Shown here: piece by piece, positions 17,537 to 26,184 of the stretch
How positions within the stretch are numbered: the first letter of the stretch is position 1
Layout of the letters: every line of letters begins with the position of its first letter
Assembly: GCF_004342905.1 (NCBI RefSeq)
Contig: NZ_SMAN01000010.1
Span: 1-64,000, forward strand
DNA length: 64,000 nt
Direction of reading: 5' to 3'
Source: Melghiribacillus thermohalophilus
GTDB lineage: Bacteria > Bacillota > Bacilli > Bacillales > Alkalibacillaceae
Notes under the pieces: model-generated
The model's input: only the letters and a program-made list of their open reading frames with translations
Database searches by the model: none
Told to the model about the DNA's origin: nothing
Program-made: the position numbers and the translations under genes

Positions 17537-18584
17537 TTGGGCCATCACGCACCCACTTTGGGCCATTAGCGCTCCTGATTGGGCTGTCACGCGCTCCCCT
17601 TGGGCCGTTAGCTGCCCAGCTTGGGCTGTTAGCTGCCCAGCTTGGGCTGTTACGCGCTCCCCTTGGGCTGTTAGCTGCCCAGCTTGGGCTGTTACGTGCT
17701 CCCCCTGGGCCGTTGCTCCTCGCGCTTGGGCTGTCACGTGCTCCCCTTGGGCCGTTAGAGCCTTTGCTTGGGCTATTACGCACTCACTTTGGGCCATTAG
17801 CGCTCCTGCTTGGGCTGTCACGCGCTCCCCTTGGGCCGTTAGCTCCCTTGCTTGGGCTGTTAGCTGCTCAGCTTGGGCTGTTACGCGCTCCCCTTGGGCC
17901 GTTAGCTGCCCAGCTTGGGCTGTTACGCGCTCCCCTTGGGCCGTTAGCTGCCCAGCTTGGGCTGTCACGTGCTCCCATTGGGCTGTTAGCTGCCCAGCTT
18001 GGGCCGTCATGTGCTGCCCTTGGGCCGTTAGCGCTCCTGATTGGGCTGTCACGCACCCACTTTAGGCCGTTAGCTGCCCAGCTTGGGCCATCACGCCCCC
18101 ACTTTGGGCCGTTAGCTCCCTTGCTTGAGCCATCACGCACCCACTTTGGGCCGTTAGCTGCCCAGCTTGGCTGTCACGTGCTCCCCTTGGGCCGTTAGCT
18201 GCCCATCTTGGGCTGTTACGTGCTCCCCTTGGGCCGTTAGCTCCCTTGCTTGAGCCATCACGCCCCCACTTTGGGCCGTTAGCTGCCCAGCTTGGGCTGT
18301 CACGCGCTCCCCTTGGGCCGTTAGCTGCCCAGCTTGGGCTGTTAGCTGCCCAGCTTGGGCTGTCACGCGCTCCCCTTGGGTCGTTAGAGCCTTTGCTTGG
18401 GCCATTAAGCACCCACTTTGGGCCGTTAGCTGCCCAGCTTGGGCTGTCACGTGCTCCCATTGGGCTGTTAGCTGCCCAGCTTGGGCTGTTACGTGCTCCC
18501 CTTGGGCCGTTAGAGCCTTTGCTTGGGCTATTACGCACTCACTTTGGGCATTAGCGCTCCTGCTTGGGCTGTCACGCGCTCCCC
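17537..18584. repeat. Fifty-unit tandem array of a 21-bp GC-rich repeat
   Basis: I count 50 units, 48 of exactly 21 bases and two of 20 (near 18173 and 18545). Nearly all begin TTGGGCYRTTA or TTGGGCYRTCA; the second halves come in a few types (GCTGCCCAGC, CGCGCTCCCC, GAGCCTTTGC, GCGCTCCTGC) that alternate in higher-order patterns. On the minus strand the period reads as heptads such as AGQLTAQ and GERVTAQ, a coiled-coil-like pattern. The two short units and an early shift break that frame, so no intact protein results. All frames look open only because 21 is a multiple of three. The array is much richer in GC than its surroundings. Confidence 0.9.
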
Positions 18585-18713
18585 TTGGATTTACACGTCT
18601 TTCACTCAAGTGACAAGTGGTCCATACCAGTACCAGTTTGTGAAGAATCGTAAAGGAAAATCAGCATAAATCAAAGATATTTACAGAAAATTTTAAGTTT
18701 TTCCAAAATATCA

Positions 18714-18742
18714 TTGTGATTGATGCGATCTTTAGCTATAAT
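18714..18742 (+). promoter_or_regulatory. Sigma-A type promoter of the gntR operon
   Basis: TTGTGA and TATAAT are separated by exactly 17 bases, and the GntR start lies about 78 bases downstream. Confidence 0.7.
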
Positions 18743-18819
18743 GGGGATGAATAACCGCATGGATGGGAGGATATTTTGCTACTTAACTGGTCGTGACGTT
18801 ATGACAAGTGAGGAGGGAT

Positions 18820-19554
18820 ATGAGTTTGGTAGATACAAATAATCCCGTACCCTTTCATTATCAAATTAAGGAAACGTTGAAAAAAGAAATTTTGGATGGA
18901 CAGTATCAAGAAAAAATCCCCAGTGAAAGGGCGTTGATGGATCGTTTTTCTGTCAGCCGCACTACGGTGAGGGAAGCGGTCAATCATTTAGTGCATGAAG
19001 GCATCCTTCATAAAATTCATGGAAAAGGAACATTTATCGCCAGAAGGCGGCCGGTTCAGGACTGGCTCAATTCCCTGCACAGTTTTACAGAAACGGTGAG
19101 AAATATGGGGATGAAGCCGGGTTCGAGACTGTTGACAAATAAAATCGTCAGTGAACCGGAATATGTATCGGAAATCATTCATGAAGAACAGTTTTATTTA
19201 ATCGAGAGACTTCGAACAGCCGATTCCATACCCATCGCGATCGAAAGACACTATTACAGCTGTGATTTAGGAAAACAACTTTCCCAATTCAATCTCCAGA
19301 CTTCCACGATTTATGACCTCATTGAACATGAATTAGGGATCGATATGGTTGAGGCAGAGCAGCTCATCACCTGCAAACCAGTCCCCAGAGATGATGCCAA
19401 AAATTTAGAAGTCCCCATTGATTCAAATGCTCTCTATGTAGAACGTACCATTACGGATCATCACGGAAAAATGATTGAATATTATACGAGTACCATAAAG
19501 CCGGAAATGTATGTATTTCGGATTAAAACGAAACGCCATAAGGCTCGATTTTGA
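18820..19554 (+). CDS. GntR/HutC family transcriptional regulator
   Basis: A 244-residue protein with an N-terminal GntR winged helix (VPFHYQIKETLKKEIL, then IPSERALMDRFSVSRTTVREAV) and a C-terminal UTRA effector domain (about residues 95-235), the HutC subfamily layout. Such proteins usually repress their operon until a sugar or organic-acid effector binds. It is the first gene of the operon, and its stop overlaps the dehydrogenase TTG start by four bases. AGGAGG lies just before ATG 18820; TTG 18826 is a second possible start at better spacing. Confidence 0.87.
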   Translation: MSLVDTNNPVPFHYQIKETLKKEILDGQYQEKIPSERALMDRFSVSRTTVREAVNHLVHEGILHKIHGKGTFIARRRPVQDWLNSLHSFTETVRNMGMKPGSRLLTNKIVSEPEYVSEIIHEEQFYLIERLRTADSIPIAIERHYYSCDLGKQLSQFNLQTSTIYDLIEHELGIDMVEAEQLITCKPVPRDDAKNLEVPIDSNALYVERTITDHHGKMIEYYTSTIKPEMYVFRIKTKRHKARF

Positions 19555-20741
19555 AAGCGATTTCAATTTTTGGAAGGGTGGTGAATCATCTGATATCACA
19601 TCTCTATTTTCCGAATCAAATCAGGCTGGGAGCCGGCAGTCTGAAGGAACTCGGAGAAGCTGTTCAGGAACTCCAGGCTTCCCATATGTTTATTGTGATC
19701 AGCTTGAGTGTAAAGAAACAGGTTGGAGATGCCGTGCGTAAAATAGCCCGGGATGCAGGTCTAAAGGCAACCTTCTTTTCGGATTACAAAGGCGAACCGA
19801 ATACTCATCACGTCCAAAAAGCTTCCCGCATCCTCATCGATTCTCAAGCTGACTGTGTAGTGGCTATAGGAGGTGGGAGTGCCATCGATCTGGCTAAAGC
19901 TGTGGCTGCGGCGGCAAAAAATCCTGCGGTCACGATGGAAAGCATGAAGACATTAGCCGATGTTGACAGATTCCCTTTAATTGCCATTCCCACAACTGCG
20001 GGCACGGGTTCAGAAGTGACAAAAATTTCGGTCATTACCGATGAAAAAACCCGGGTGAAGATCAATCCGGGACACCCCCGCTTGATTCCTGATATCGCTA
20101 TACTGGATCCAGCATTAACCGTATCACTCCCGAAGCCTATCACGGCGTTTACCGGAATGGATGCTCTGGCCCACGCGATGGAAGCCTATGTATCGACGCT
20201 GGCCAATCCCATAAGCGATGTGCTGGCACTGGAGGCGATGAGTTTAATCGGGACATATTTGCCGGCGGTTTATGAAAAGCCTGATGATCTGGAGGCCCGG
20301 GAAAAAATGCTGCTGGCCAGCAGTCTGGCAGGGATTGCGTTTTCCAATGCATCTACCAATCTCGCCCACGCAGCAGCCCGCCCGCTGGGAGCAAGATTTC
20401 ACATTCCCCATGGGCTCAGTGTGGCACTGGTATTGCCCTATGTGATGGAGTTTGGACTTGATGTCAATCAGGAACGCTATCAAAACGTAGCGCGGGCTCT
20501 TGATCAGACGGGTCAGAATCAACGTGCTGAAGATGCCGTAGCGATTGTGAAGAAGTTGAATCAGGTTTTTAACCTGTACGAATTAGGAAAATCTTTTATG
20601 CATAAACAGGAGCTGGTTCAGGCCATTCCCCAGCTTGTCAGGGATGCTTTGTCCGGCAACGGAATTCAAACGAATCGAAAGCTTCCGAATGAGGATGATG
20701 TGACTGAGGTTTATGCAAGATTGATAGAAGATTTATTTTAA
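19551..20741 (+). CDS. Iron-containing (class III) alcohol dehydrogenase
   Basis: A 396-residue dehydrogenase with the NAD-binding GGGSAIDLAKAVA (about residues 107-119), PTTAGTGSEVT, and the metal region GMDALAHAMEAYVS plus FHIPHGLSVAL that supply Asp/His ligands for Fe2+. The family reduces aldehydes or oxidises alcohols with NAD(P). The TTG start overlaps the regulator stop; a GTG around 19578-19581 is another possibility because most relatives begin near LYFPNQIRLGAGSL. Between a regulator and a ThDP enzyme, it may handle the aldehyde released by decarboxylation. Confidence 0.87.
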   Translation: MKAISIFGRVVNHLISHLYFPNQIRLGAGSLKELGEAVQELQASHMFIVISLSVKKQVGDAVRKIARDAGLKATFFSDYKGEPNTHHVQKASRILIDSQADCVVAIGGGSAIDLAKAVAAAAKNPAVTMESMKTLADVDRFPLIAIPTTAGTGSEVTKISVITDEKTRVKINPGHPRLIPDIAILDPALTVSLPKPITAFTGMDALAHAMEAYVSTLANPISDVLALEAMSLIGTYLPAVYEKPDDLEAREKMLLASSLAGIAFSNASTNLAHAAARPLGARFHIPHGLSVALVLPYVMEFGLDVNQERYQNVARALDQTGQNQRAEDAVAIVKKLNQVFNLYELGKSFMHKQELVQAIPQLVRDALSGNGIQTNRKLPNEDDVTEVYARLIEDLF

Positions 20742-20767
20742 ATTTTACATAACAGGGGTGGTTGTGA

Positions 20768-22516
20768 ATGGCAGAAATGACTGGTGGAGAAGTCATTGCA
20801 AAAATGCTAAGTTTAGAAAAAGTGGAAACGGTGTTTGGCATTATCGATGGGACGTATTTCGGATTATATTCTAATTTTGAGAAATACCATATTGATCTGT
20901 TGACACCGCGCCATGAAACGAGTGCTGCCCATATGGCCGGTGCTTATGCCCGGGTAACAGGGAAATTAGGTGTATGTATGGCCAGTAACGGCCCTGGTGT
21001 TGCCAATATTTTGCCGGGTCTGGTCGTGGAACAGGCCGAGGGAAATCGGGTGCTGGTGATTACCAGCTCAAGGAGAACCGGCATTATGTACCCGGACCGG
21101 GGAGGAACCTATCAATGTTTCCATCAGACAGGGGTCATCAAGCAGATAGCCAAATGGAGTGAAACCGTTCCGTCCTTTGAGCGGATACCAGAACTGATGC
21201 GGACGGCATTTCGGAAATGTTATGAAGGACGACCTGGAGTCGTTCATATTGATGTTCCTGAAAATATATTAAACTCTAAATTTAAATGTGACATAGATTT
21301 TCTTGAACCACATCAATATCGGTTAATGGATTTCCCCGAACCATCCAGGCATCAGGTGGAGGCAGCAGCTGATTTGCTGATCAATGCTGAATTTCCCATC
21401 ATCCATGCCGGAAGCGGTGTGATTCATGCACAGGCCTATGAAGAGCTGGAACAGACAGCAGAACTGTTGCAATCGATGGTCACCACAAGCTGGGCGGCCC
21501 GGGGAGCTTTTCGGGAAAGCAATCCTTTGATGATGCCGATGATTTATATTGAAACGAATAACAAGATGCGCAATGAGGCAGATGTTGTTCTCGTGCTTGG
21601 CTCACGGATTGGGGAAACGGACTGGTGGGGGAAAGCACCTTACTGGAAGGCTGATCAGAAAGTCATTCAGGTGGATATTGATCCATCCATTATTGGTGCC
21701 AACAAGCCTGTCACTCAGGCGATTCAGGCAGATGTGAAAACGTTTTTGCAAAAACTAAAGGAGGTGCTCCTGGAGCGGAAAGAACAGATCAGATATTCAA
21801 GCCGGAAGACCCTGATTGACAAGTTTTTAGCAGATAAAGAAAAGGCAAGAAAAAAATTGGATCAAAACTTAAGTGAATGGGATGCACCGATGAACCCCGC
21901 CCATGTCCCAGCTGTATGTAAGGAAGTATTTTCAGATGATACGTATATGGTCATCGATGGAGGCAACACCGCGATCTGGACTAATTTTTATTATGAAATT
22001 GAAAAACCCGGATCCGCCATTTCCACTTATAAATTTGGCATGCTCGGGGCCGGGGTAGGACAGGCCATCGGTGTGGCTGCAGCCAATCCGGATCAACCCG
22101 TACTGTGTATCATCGGTGATGGAGCCATGGGGTTCCATCCGCAGGAGATTGAAACCGCTGTTCGCAACAATCTGCAAGTCGTTTATGTCGTCATGTGCGA
22201 CAAGCAATGGGGTATGGTGAAAATGAATCAGCATTTCGCCTTAAAGCCTTTTAAAACGATTGTGAAGAAAACGTTAAGCCCGGAAGAAAGCATTAATACG
22301 GATTTAGAAAATATTCAATTTGACAAACTGGCGGAAAGTATGGGGGCATATGGGGAATACGTCAATGATCCGAAAGAGCTAAAAGGGGCACTGGAGCGGG
22401 CACTTGAGACCGGAAAATGTGCGGTGATCCACGCTGAAGTTGATCCGGTCAAGCATATGTGGGCGCCAGGTTTAAAATATTTTAAAGATATGCATCAGGA
22501 ACCAAAGGGTAAGTAA
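20768..22516 (+). CDS. Thiamine diphosphate-dependent enzyme (acetolactate synthase/2-oxoacid decarboxylase type)
   Basis: A 582-residue ThDP enzyme with all three domains: N-terminal pyrimidine-binding domain with the catalytic Glu in PRHETSAAHMAGAYARV, a central domain, and a C-terminal ThDP/Mg site (IIGDGAMGFHPQEIET to CDKQWGMV). It could be a decarboxylase, carboligase or acetyltransferase on a 2-oxoacid. It is not a standard IlvB: it stands alone without IlvN, next to a dehydrogenase and transporter. With the alcohol dehydrogenase it suggests degradation of an unknown hydroxy- or oxo-acid. Confidence 0.85.
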   Translation: MAEMTGGEVIAKMLSLEKVETVFGIIDGTYFGLYSNFEKYHIDLLTPRHETSAAHMAGAYARVTGKLGVCMASNGPGVANILPGLVVEQAEGNRVLVITSSRRTGIMYPDRGGTYQCFHQTGVIKQIAKWSETVPSFERIPELMRTAFRKCYEGRPGVVHIDVPENILNSKFKCDIDFLEPHQYRLMDFPEPSRHQVEAAADLLINAEFPIIHAGSGVIHAQAYEELEQTAELLQSMVTTSWAARGAFRESNPLMMPMIYIETNNKMRNEADVVLVLGSRIGETDWWGKAPYWKADQKVIQVDIDPSIIGANKPVTQAIQADVKTFLQKLKEVLLERKEQIRYSSRKTLIDKFLADKEKARKKLDQNLSEWDAPMNPAHVPAVCKEVFSDDTYMVIDGGNTAIWTNFYYEIEKPGSAISTYKFGMLGAGVGQAIGVAAANPDQPVLCIIGDGAMGFHPQEIETAVRNNLQVVYVVMCDKQWGMVKMNQHFALKPFKTIVKKTLSPEESINTDLENIQFDKLAESMGAYGEYVNDPKELKGALERALETGKCAVIHAEVDPVKHMWAPGLKYFKDMHQEPKGK

Positions 22517-22518
22517 TC

Positions 22519-23448
22519 ATGGGAATTGATCAGGTACAATTAAACTTCAGTCCGGCCACCCTGATGATGATGAACATTTTAATCGGATTTATTTTGTTTG
22601 GTGTGGCACTGGACTTAAAGCCGTCTGACTTTAAGCGCGTGCTGGTGACCCCGAAGCCCGCCTTGATCGGATTAAGCGCACAGTTTCTTTTGCTGCCGGC
22701 TTTTACGTATTTGCTTGTGATAATCATACAACCCCTGCCCAGCATTGCATTAGGAATGTTTTTGGTTGCCGCCTGCCCGGGCGGAAATCTTTCGAATTTT
22801 TTAACCTATTTAGGGAAAGGAAATGCTCCATTATCCATCACGATGTCCGCCATTTCAACAGCCCTGGCCATTGTGATGACACCGCTGAACACCATGCTCT
22901 GGGGTTCATTATACAAACCGACCCGTGATTTATTGCGGTCGTTCAGCATCAGTCCGGTTGATTTGTTCGTGACCATTGTGATTTTGCTGGGAATTCCCCT
23001 TGCGTTCGGCATGTATATCCATCACCGATATCCGGACTGGGCGAAAAAGGCCAATAAATGGATGAAACGCTTTTCCATTGTCTTTTTTATTCTGTTTGTA
23101 CTTGGTGCATTAGCTGCGAATGTTAACTATTTTCTGGAGTATGTGGGCATGGTAGTAATCGCAGTATTTTTGCATAATCTGACGGCGATTTGTCTTGGTT
23201 ATTTTTCATCACGGGCCTTTGGATTGCCCGAATCGGACAGGCGGGCCATTTCCATTGAAATCGGGATTCAAAACTCCGGGCTGGGACTGATTTTGATTTT
23301 TAACTTTTTTGATGGACTGGGAGGAATGGCCATTGTAGCGGCCTGGTGGTCCATCTGGCATATTATCGCCGGCTTGACACTCGCGGGATTCTGGTCCAAA
23401 AGAGAGCCGAAACCCAATATTCCAGTAAATGGAGGGCTGTCCACATGA
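22519..23448 (+). CDS. Bile acid:sodium symporter (BASS) family transporter
   Basis: A 309-residue protein with nine or ten TM helices and the BASS motifs FGVALDLKPSDF, VAACPGGNLSNFLTYL (a sodium-site Asn segment) and EIGIQNSGLGLIL. Bacterial members import organic acids such as pantoate or keto-acids with Na+. It begins two bases after the ThDP enzyme stop and overlaps the next start, so it belongs to the same operon and probably imports its substrate. The name of the family should not be read as bile acid transport. Confidence 0.85.
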   Translation: MGIDQVQLNFSPATLMMMNILIGFILFGVALDLKPSDFKRVLVTPKPALIGLSAQFLLLPAFTYLLVIIIQPLPSIALGMFLVAACPGGNLSNFLTYLGKGNAPLSITMSAISTALAIVMTPLNTMLWGSLYKPTRDLLRSFSISPVDLFVTIVILLGIPLAFGMYIHHRYPDWAKKANKWMKRFSIVFFILFVLGALAANVNYFLEYVGMVVIAVFLHNLTAICLGYFSSRAFGLPESDRRAISIEIGIQNSGLGLILIFNFFDGLGGMAIVAAWWSIWHIIAGLTLAGFWSKREPKPNIPVNGGLST

Positions 23449-24437
23449 ATATTTTTATCACAGGAGCATCAGGGTATATTGGCCATTTGCTGGTCAACCG
23501 TCTGATCGAATTAAACAGGGAACGCAAAGAAAAGTGGAAGATTGTTGCTGCCGATATTCGGGATACGCCCACGTTTCAAGCAGGGGAAGAAGTCGAGTAT
23601 GTTCAGCTGGATGTTCGTTCGGATCAGGTGGAAGAGGTCATCAGAACCAATCATATCGATACCGTAGTCCACCTGGCCACCATTGTCACCCCCGGGAAAA
23701 AAAGCAACCGGGAATTTGAGTATTCGGTTGATGTAAAAGGAACGGAAAATGTGCTTCGAGCCTGTGTGAAACATCATGTCAAACGATTTGTGATCACATC
23801 CAGCGGGGCGGCCTATGGCTATTATCCGGACAACCCGGAATGGATTACAGAAGATCAGGCCCTGAGAGGGAATGAGGAGTTTTCCTATGCTTATCATAAA
23901 AGGCTTGTTGAGGAGATGCTCGCTTCCTACTCCGAGGAATATCCGGAGCTTGAACAGGTGATATTTCGGATCGGCACTATTTTAGGAGAAACCGTTAATA
24001 ATCAGATTACCGCTTTGTTTGAAAAAAAGGTGATGCTGGGAATTGCGGGTTCGGACAGTCCCTTTGTTTTCATCTGGGATCAGGATGTGGTGGAATGTCT
24101 GGTTCAGGGAATAACGGAAGAAAAAACCGGGATTTTTAATGTAGCCGGAGACGGAAAACTGACCATTGATGAGATCGGAGCGATTTTAAATAAAAAAGTC
24201 CTGAGGCTCCCGGCATGGCTTGTAAAAACGGGTTTGTTTGTCCTGAAGCGGTTATCCCTGACGCAGTACGGGGAGGAACAGGTGAATTTTCTCCGTTATC
24301 GTCCTGTTCTCGACAACAAGAAATTGAAAACGGAATTTGGGTACACGCCCCGATTAACATCCAGGGAAGTTTTTTTATATTATCTGGAGAAAAAAGGTTT
24401 GATCAATGCTCAAGAGGCCAAGCGATTTACAGCATAA
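23445..24437 (+). CDS. NAD-dependent epimerase/dehydratase (extended SDR)
   Basis: A 330-residue extended SDR with the Rossmann motif MNIFITGASGYIGHLLVNRL and the catalytic pair Ser (TSSGAAYG) and YxxxK (YAYHKRLVEEML). Such enzymes act on sugar nucleotides or other carbonyl/hydroxyl substrates. ATG 23445 overlaps the BASS stop. Role in the operon is unknown; an oxidation or epimerisation step of the imported acid is likely. A hairpin terminator lies shortly after the stop. Confidence 0.82.
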   Translation: MNIFITGASGYIGHLLVNRLIELNRERKEKWKIVAADIRDTPTFQAGEEVEYVQLDVRSDQVEEVIRTNHIDTVVHLATIVTPGKKSNREFEYSVDVKGTENVLRACVKHHVKRFVITSSGAAYGYYPDNPEWITEDQALRGNEEFSYAYHKRLVEEMLASYSEEYPELEQVIFRIGTILGETVNNQITALFEKKVMLGIAGSDSPFVFIWDQDVVECLVQGITEEKTGIFNVAGDGKLTIDEIGAILNKKVLRLPAWLVKTGLFVLKRLSLTQYGEEQVNFLRYRPVLDNKKLKTEFGYTPRLTSREVFLYYLEKKGLINAQEAKRFTA

Positions 24438-24443
24438 CACAAA

Positions 24444-24474
24444 AACCAGTTATGAATATCTGTCATAACTGGTT
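24444..24474. terminator. Bidirectional terminator between the epimerase gene and dps
   Basis: Perfect 11-bp arms AACCAGTTATG and CATAACTGGTT sit between two convergent genes, with A/T-rich flanks on each side. Confidence 0.75.
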
Positions 24475-24493
24475 CTTTACCTTCTTTGATGAG

Positions 24494-24979
24494 CTATTCC
24501 TTTGTCAAATAAGCGCTGAACAGCCAGTGCTGTTTTTCATAGTAAGATAGGGCATCCTCAATGAACCCGCCGGTGTAGGTGCTATCCACATTCTGGCTGA
24601 TTTCCCTCAGTTGGGCGATTAGCTTCCGGAGGTCTTTAACGACGATGCTTGCAACTGTAGGGCCATTCAGATCAACGTTGCTGGGCAATTCTTTAATGGT
24701 TGCCAGTTTTAAGGCCTCCTTTAGCGACCCTACCGGATAGAAGCCAATCATTTTAATCCGTTCTGCAATTAAATCAATCTCCACAGCCACATGCTCATAA
24801 AGCCCCTGGGTTTTTTCGTGGATGTCAAAAAAACTCATCCCGATTACATTCCAGTGAACGTTGTGAAACTTGATAAACAACACTTGAAGATTAGCCAGAT
24901 ATTGATTCATCGCTCTGGCTGCCCGTTCAGCTTCTGCGGGATTGAATCCTATGCTTTGTGGACTCACTTTATAACTCAT
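24494..24979 (-). CDS. Dps-family ferritin-like protein
   Basis: A 161-residue Dps/ferritin-like protein. The inter-subunit ferroxidase ligands appear in LFIKFHNVHWNVIG and FFDIHEKTQGLYEHVAVEIDL, the family's diagnostic His/Asp/Glu arrangement. Dps dodecamers store iron and protect DNA from peroxide. The start ATG 24979 follows CAGGGGTG; a GTG nine bases earlier lies in that site. It is a single gene converging on the epimerase operon. The 320 bases upstream to the thioesterase gene hold its promoter but no gene I can recognise. Confidence 0.88.
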   Translation of the reverse strand: MSYKVSPQSIGFNPAEAERAARAMNQYLANLQVLFIKFHNVHWNVIGMSFFDIHEKTQGLYEHVAVEIDLIAERIKMIGFYPVGSLKEALKLATIKELPSNVDLNGPTVASIVVKDLRKLIAQLREISQNVDSTYTGGFIEDALSYYEKQHWLFSAYLTKE

Positions 24980-25303
24980 TCTAAACACCCCTGATTTATT
25001 TTCAGTATCGCAAATTAAGCTCTTATATTAGTCTATGTATCAGCGGGAGATGGGTGTAACACCTAAACTTCGTGTTTTCGAATAGCTGGTGCAACCATTC
25101 ATGTTTCATCGCTTTTCATGCCAGTTGATCCATTTCAGACTGAAATAGTTTATAAAATCATGTCAATTCTTTGTCTCAAATCGAGTTCCATATATAAAAT
25201 ATGTAGAAAAACATAAAATCAGCGAGTTATAGATTTATGGCGAAAAATTACAAACCTTATCCCAAATATGTGTTATAATATGCAGAAAAAAGAGGGGAGA
25301 AAG

Positions 25304-25789
25304 ATGAAAGGACAAGTGCAAAAAGGAATTCAGGACTACTATGCTGACGATTTTTCTTATTGTTATGGTTGCGGGCGATTGAATGCAAAAGGTCACCATT
25401 TTAAGACGAACTGGGATGGAGATCGTACCGTGACCATTTACCAACCAGAGCCTGAACATACAGCGATTCCTGGCTTCGTATACGGAGGAGTGATTGCATC
25501 GCTGATTGACTGTCATGGCACAGGATCTGCCGCTCTTGCGTTACATAGAAAAAACGGGCATGAACCAGGGGATGGAACGGAGCCTCCGAGATTTGTTACG
25601 GCCTCATTGAATGTAAACTTTTTAAAGCCGACACCCCAGGATGTGCCACTAAAAGCAGTCGGGACAGTGGAAGAGATTCATCCGAAAAAATGGAAAGTCC
25701 ATACGGAAGTTTATGCGAATGACACGCTGTGTGCCACAGGTGAGGTGGTAGCAGTTGTCATGCCGGAGAATTTTGTGAAAAAGGACTAA
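25304..25789 (+). CDS. PaaI-like hotdog thioesterase
   Basis: A 161-residue hotdog-fold protein. The N-terminus has CYGCGRLNAKGHHFK, and the central helix region PGFVYGGVIASLIDCHGTGSAALAL carries the PaaI-type GG..A..D catalytic pattern. It would hydrolyse an acyl-CoA thioester in the cytoplasm; the substrate is unknown. GAGGGGAGAAAG precedes ATG 25304. A TATAAT box is centred 27 bases upstream. It stands alone. Confidence 0.82.
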   Translation: MKGQVQKGIQDYYADDFSYCYGCGRLNAKGHHFKTNWDGDRTVTIYQPEPEHTAIPGFVYGGVIASLIDCHGTGSAALALHRKNGHEPGDGTEPPRFVTASLNVNFLKPTPQDVPLKAVGTVEEIHPKKWKVHTEVYANDTLCATGEVVAVVMPENFVKKD

Positions 25790-25799
25790 TGCAGGGGAG

Positions 25800-26010
25800 G
25801 ATGATCCAGCTGCTACACTGGCCCCTGGGGTGCTTCTGTCCTGTTGTGGCGGCAACAGCCTCCTCACAGGTTTCCAGCACTTTCGGGGCCAGACAGTCGC
25901 CTCCGCCTTTATTCCTGTCTTTCCGCGGGCACGTCCTGCTTCGTTGTCTACGCGATATTTGGCTCGCGCTGTCCCCGCAGGTGTCTTGCAAATGGACGAC
26001 GTAAATGATG
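25800..26010. repeat. GC-rich intergenic repeat-like element
   Basis: The 395-base gap between thioesterase and antiporter is strikingly GC-rich. It holds paired blocks such as TTTCCGCGGGCACG and CTCGCGCTGTCCCCGCAGG, the kind of sequence I associate with dispersed intergenic repeats in Bacillaceae genomes. Short frames on both strands are artefacts of composition. The repeat nature cannot be proved from one copy. Confidence 0.45.
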
Positions 26011-26184
26011 TTGCAAAGTTGTTCGTCTTTGCCACCGTCTCTTCCTTTTTTAGCCCGGCCTCATTTCGTTTTCTTTTGAGCTTTTTCCCATCCTTTTAAT
26101 CCAAAGGACTCTAAGCGTCAGCGCAGGTGGTAGGAGTATGTCACTTTCTCAAATATAGCTTGAAAAATAAAGATCTTCCATTGA

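Noticed and set aside
17406..18554. Long plus-strand frames through the repeat (WAVTRSPWAVSCPAWAV and LGPLAAQLGLL types)
   Set aside because: They arise because the 21-bp period keeps every frame open; no ribosome site or sensible start precedes them.
17537..18584. CRISPR array
   Set aside because: The units are contiguous 21-bp tandem repeats without unique spacers, and no cas genes are present.
25649..26099. Several frames on both strands in the GC-rich gap
   Set aside because: They have no ribosome sites, and their length follows from GC-rich composition.
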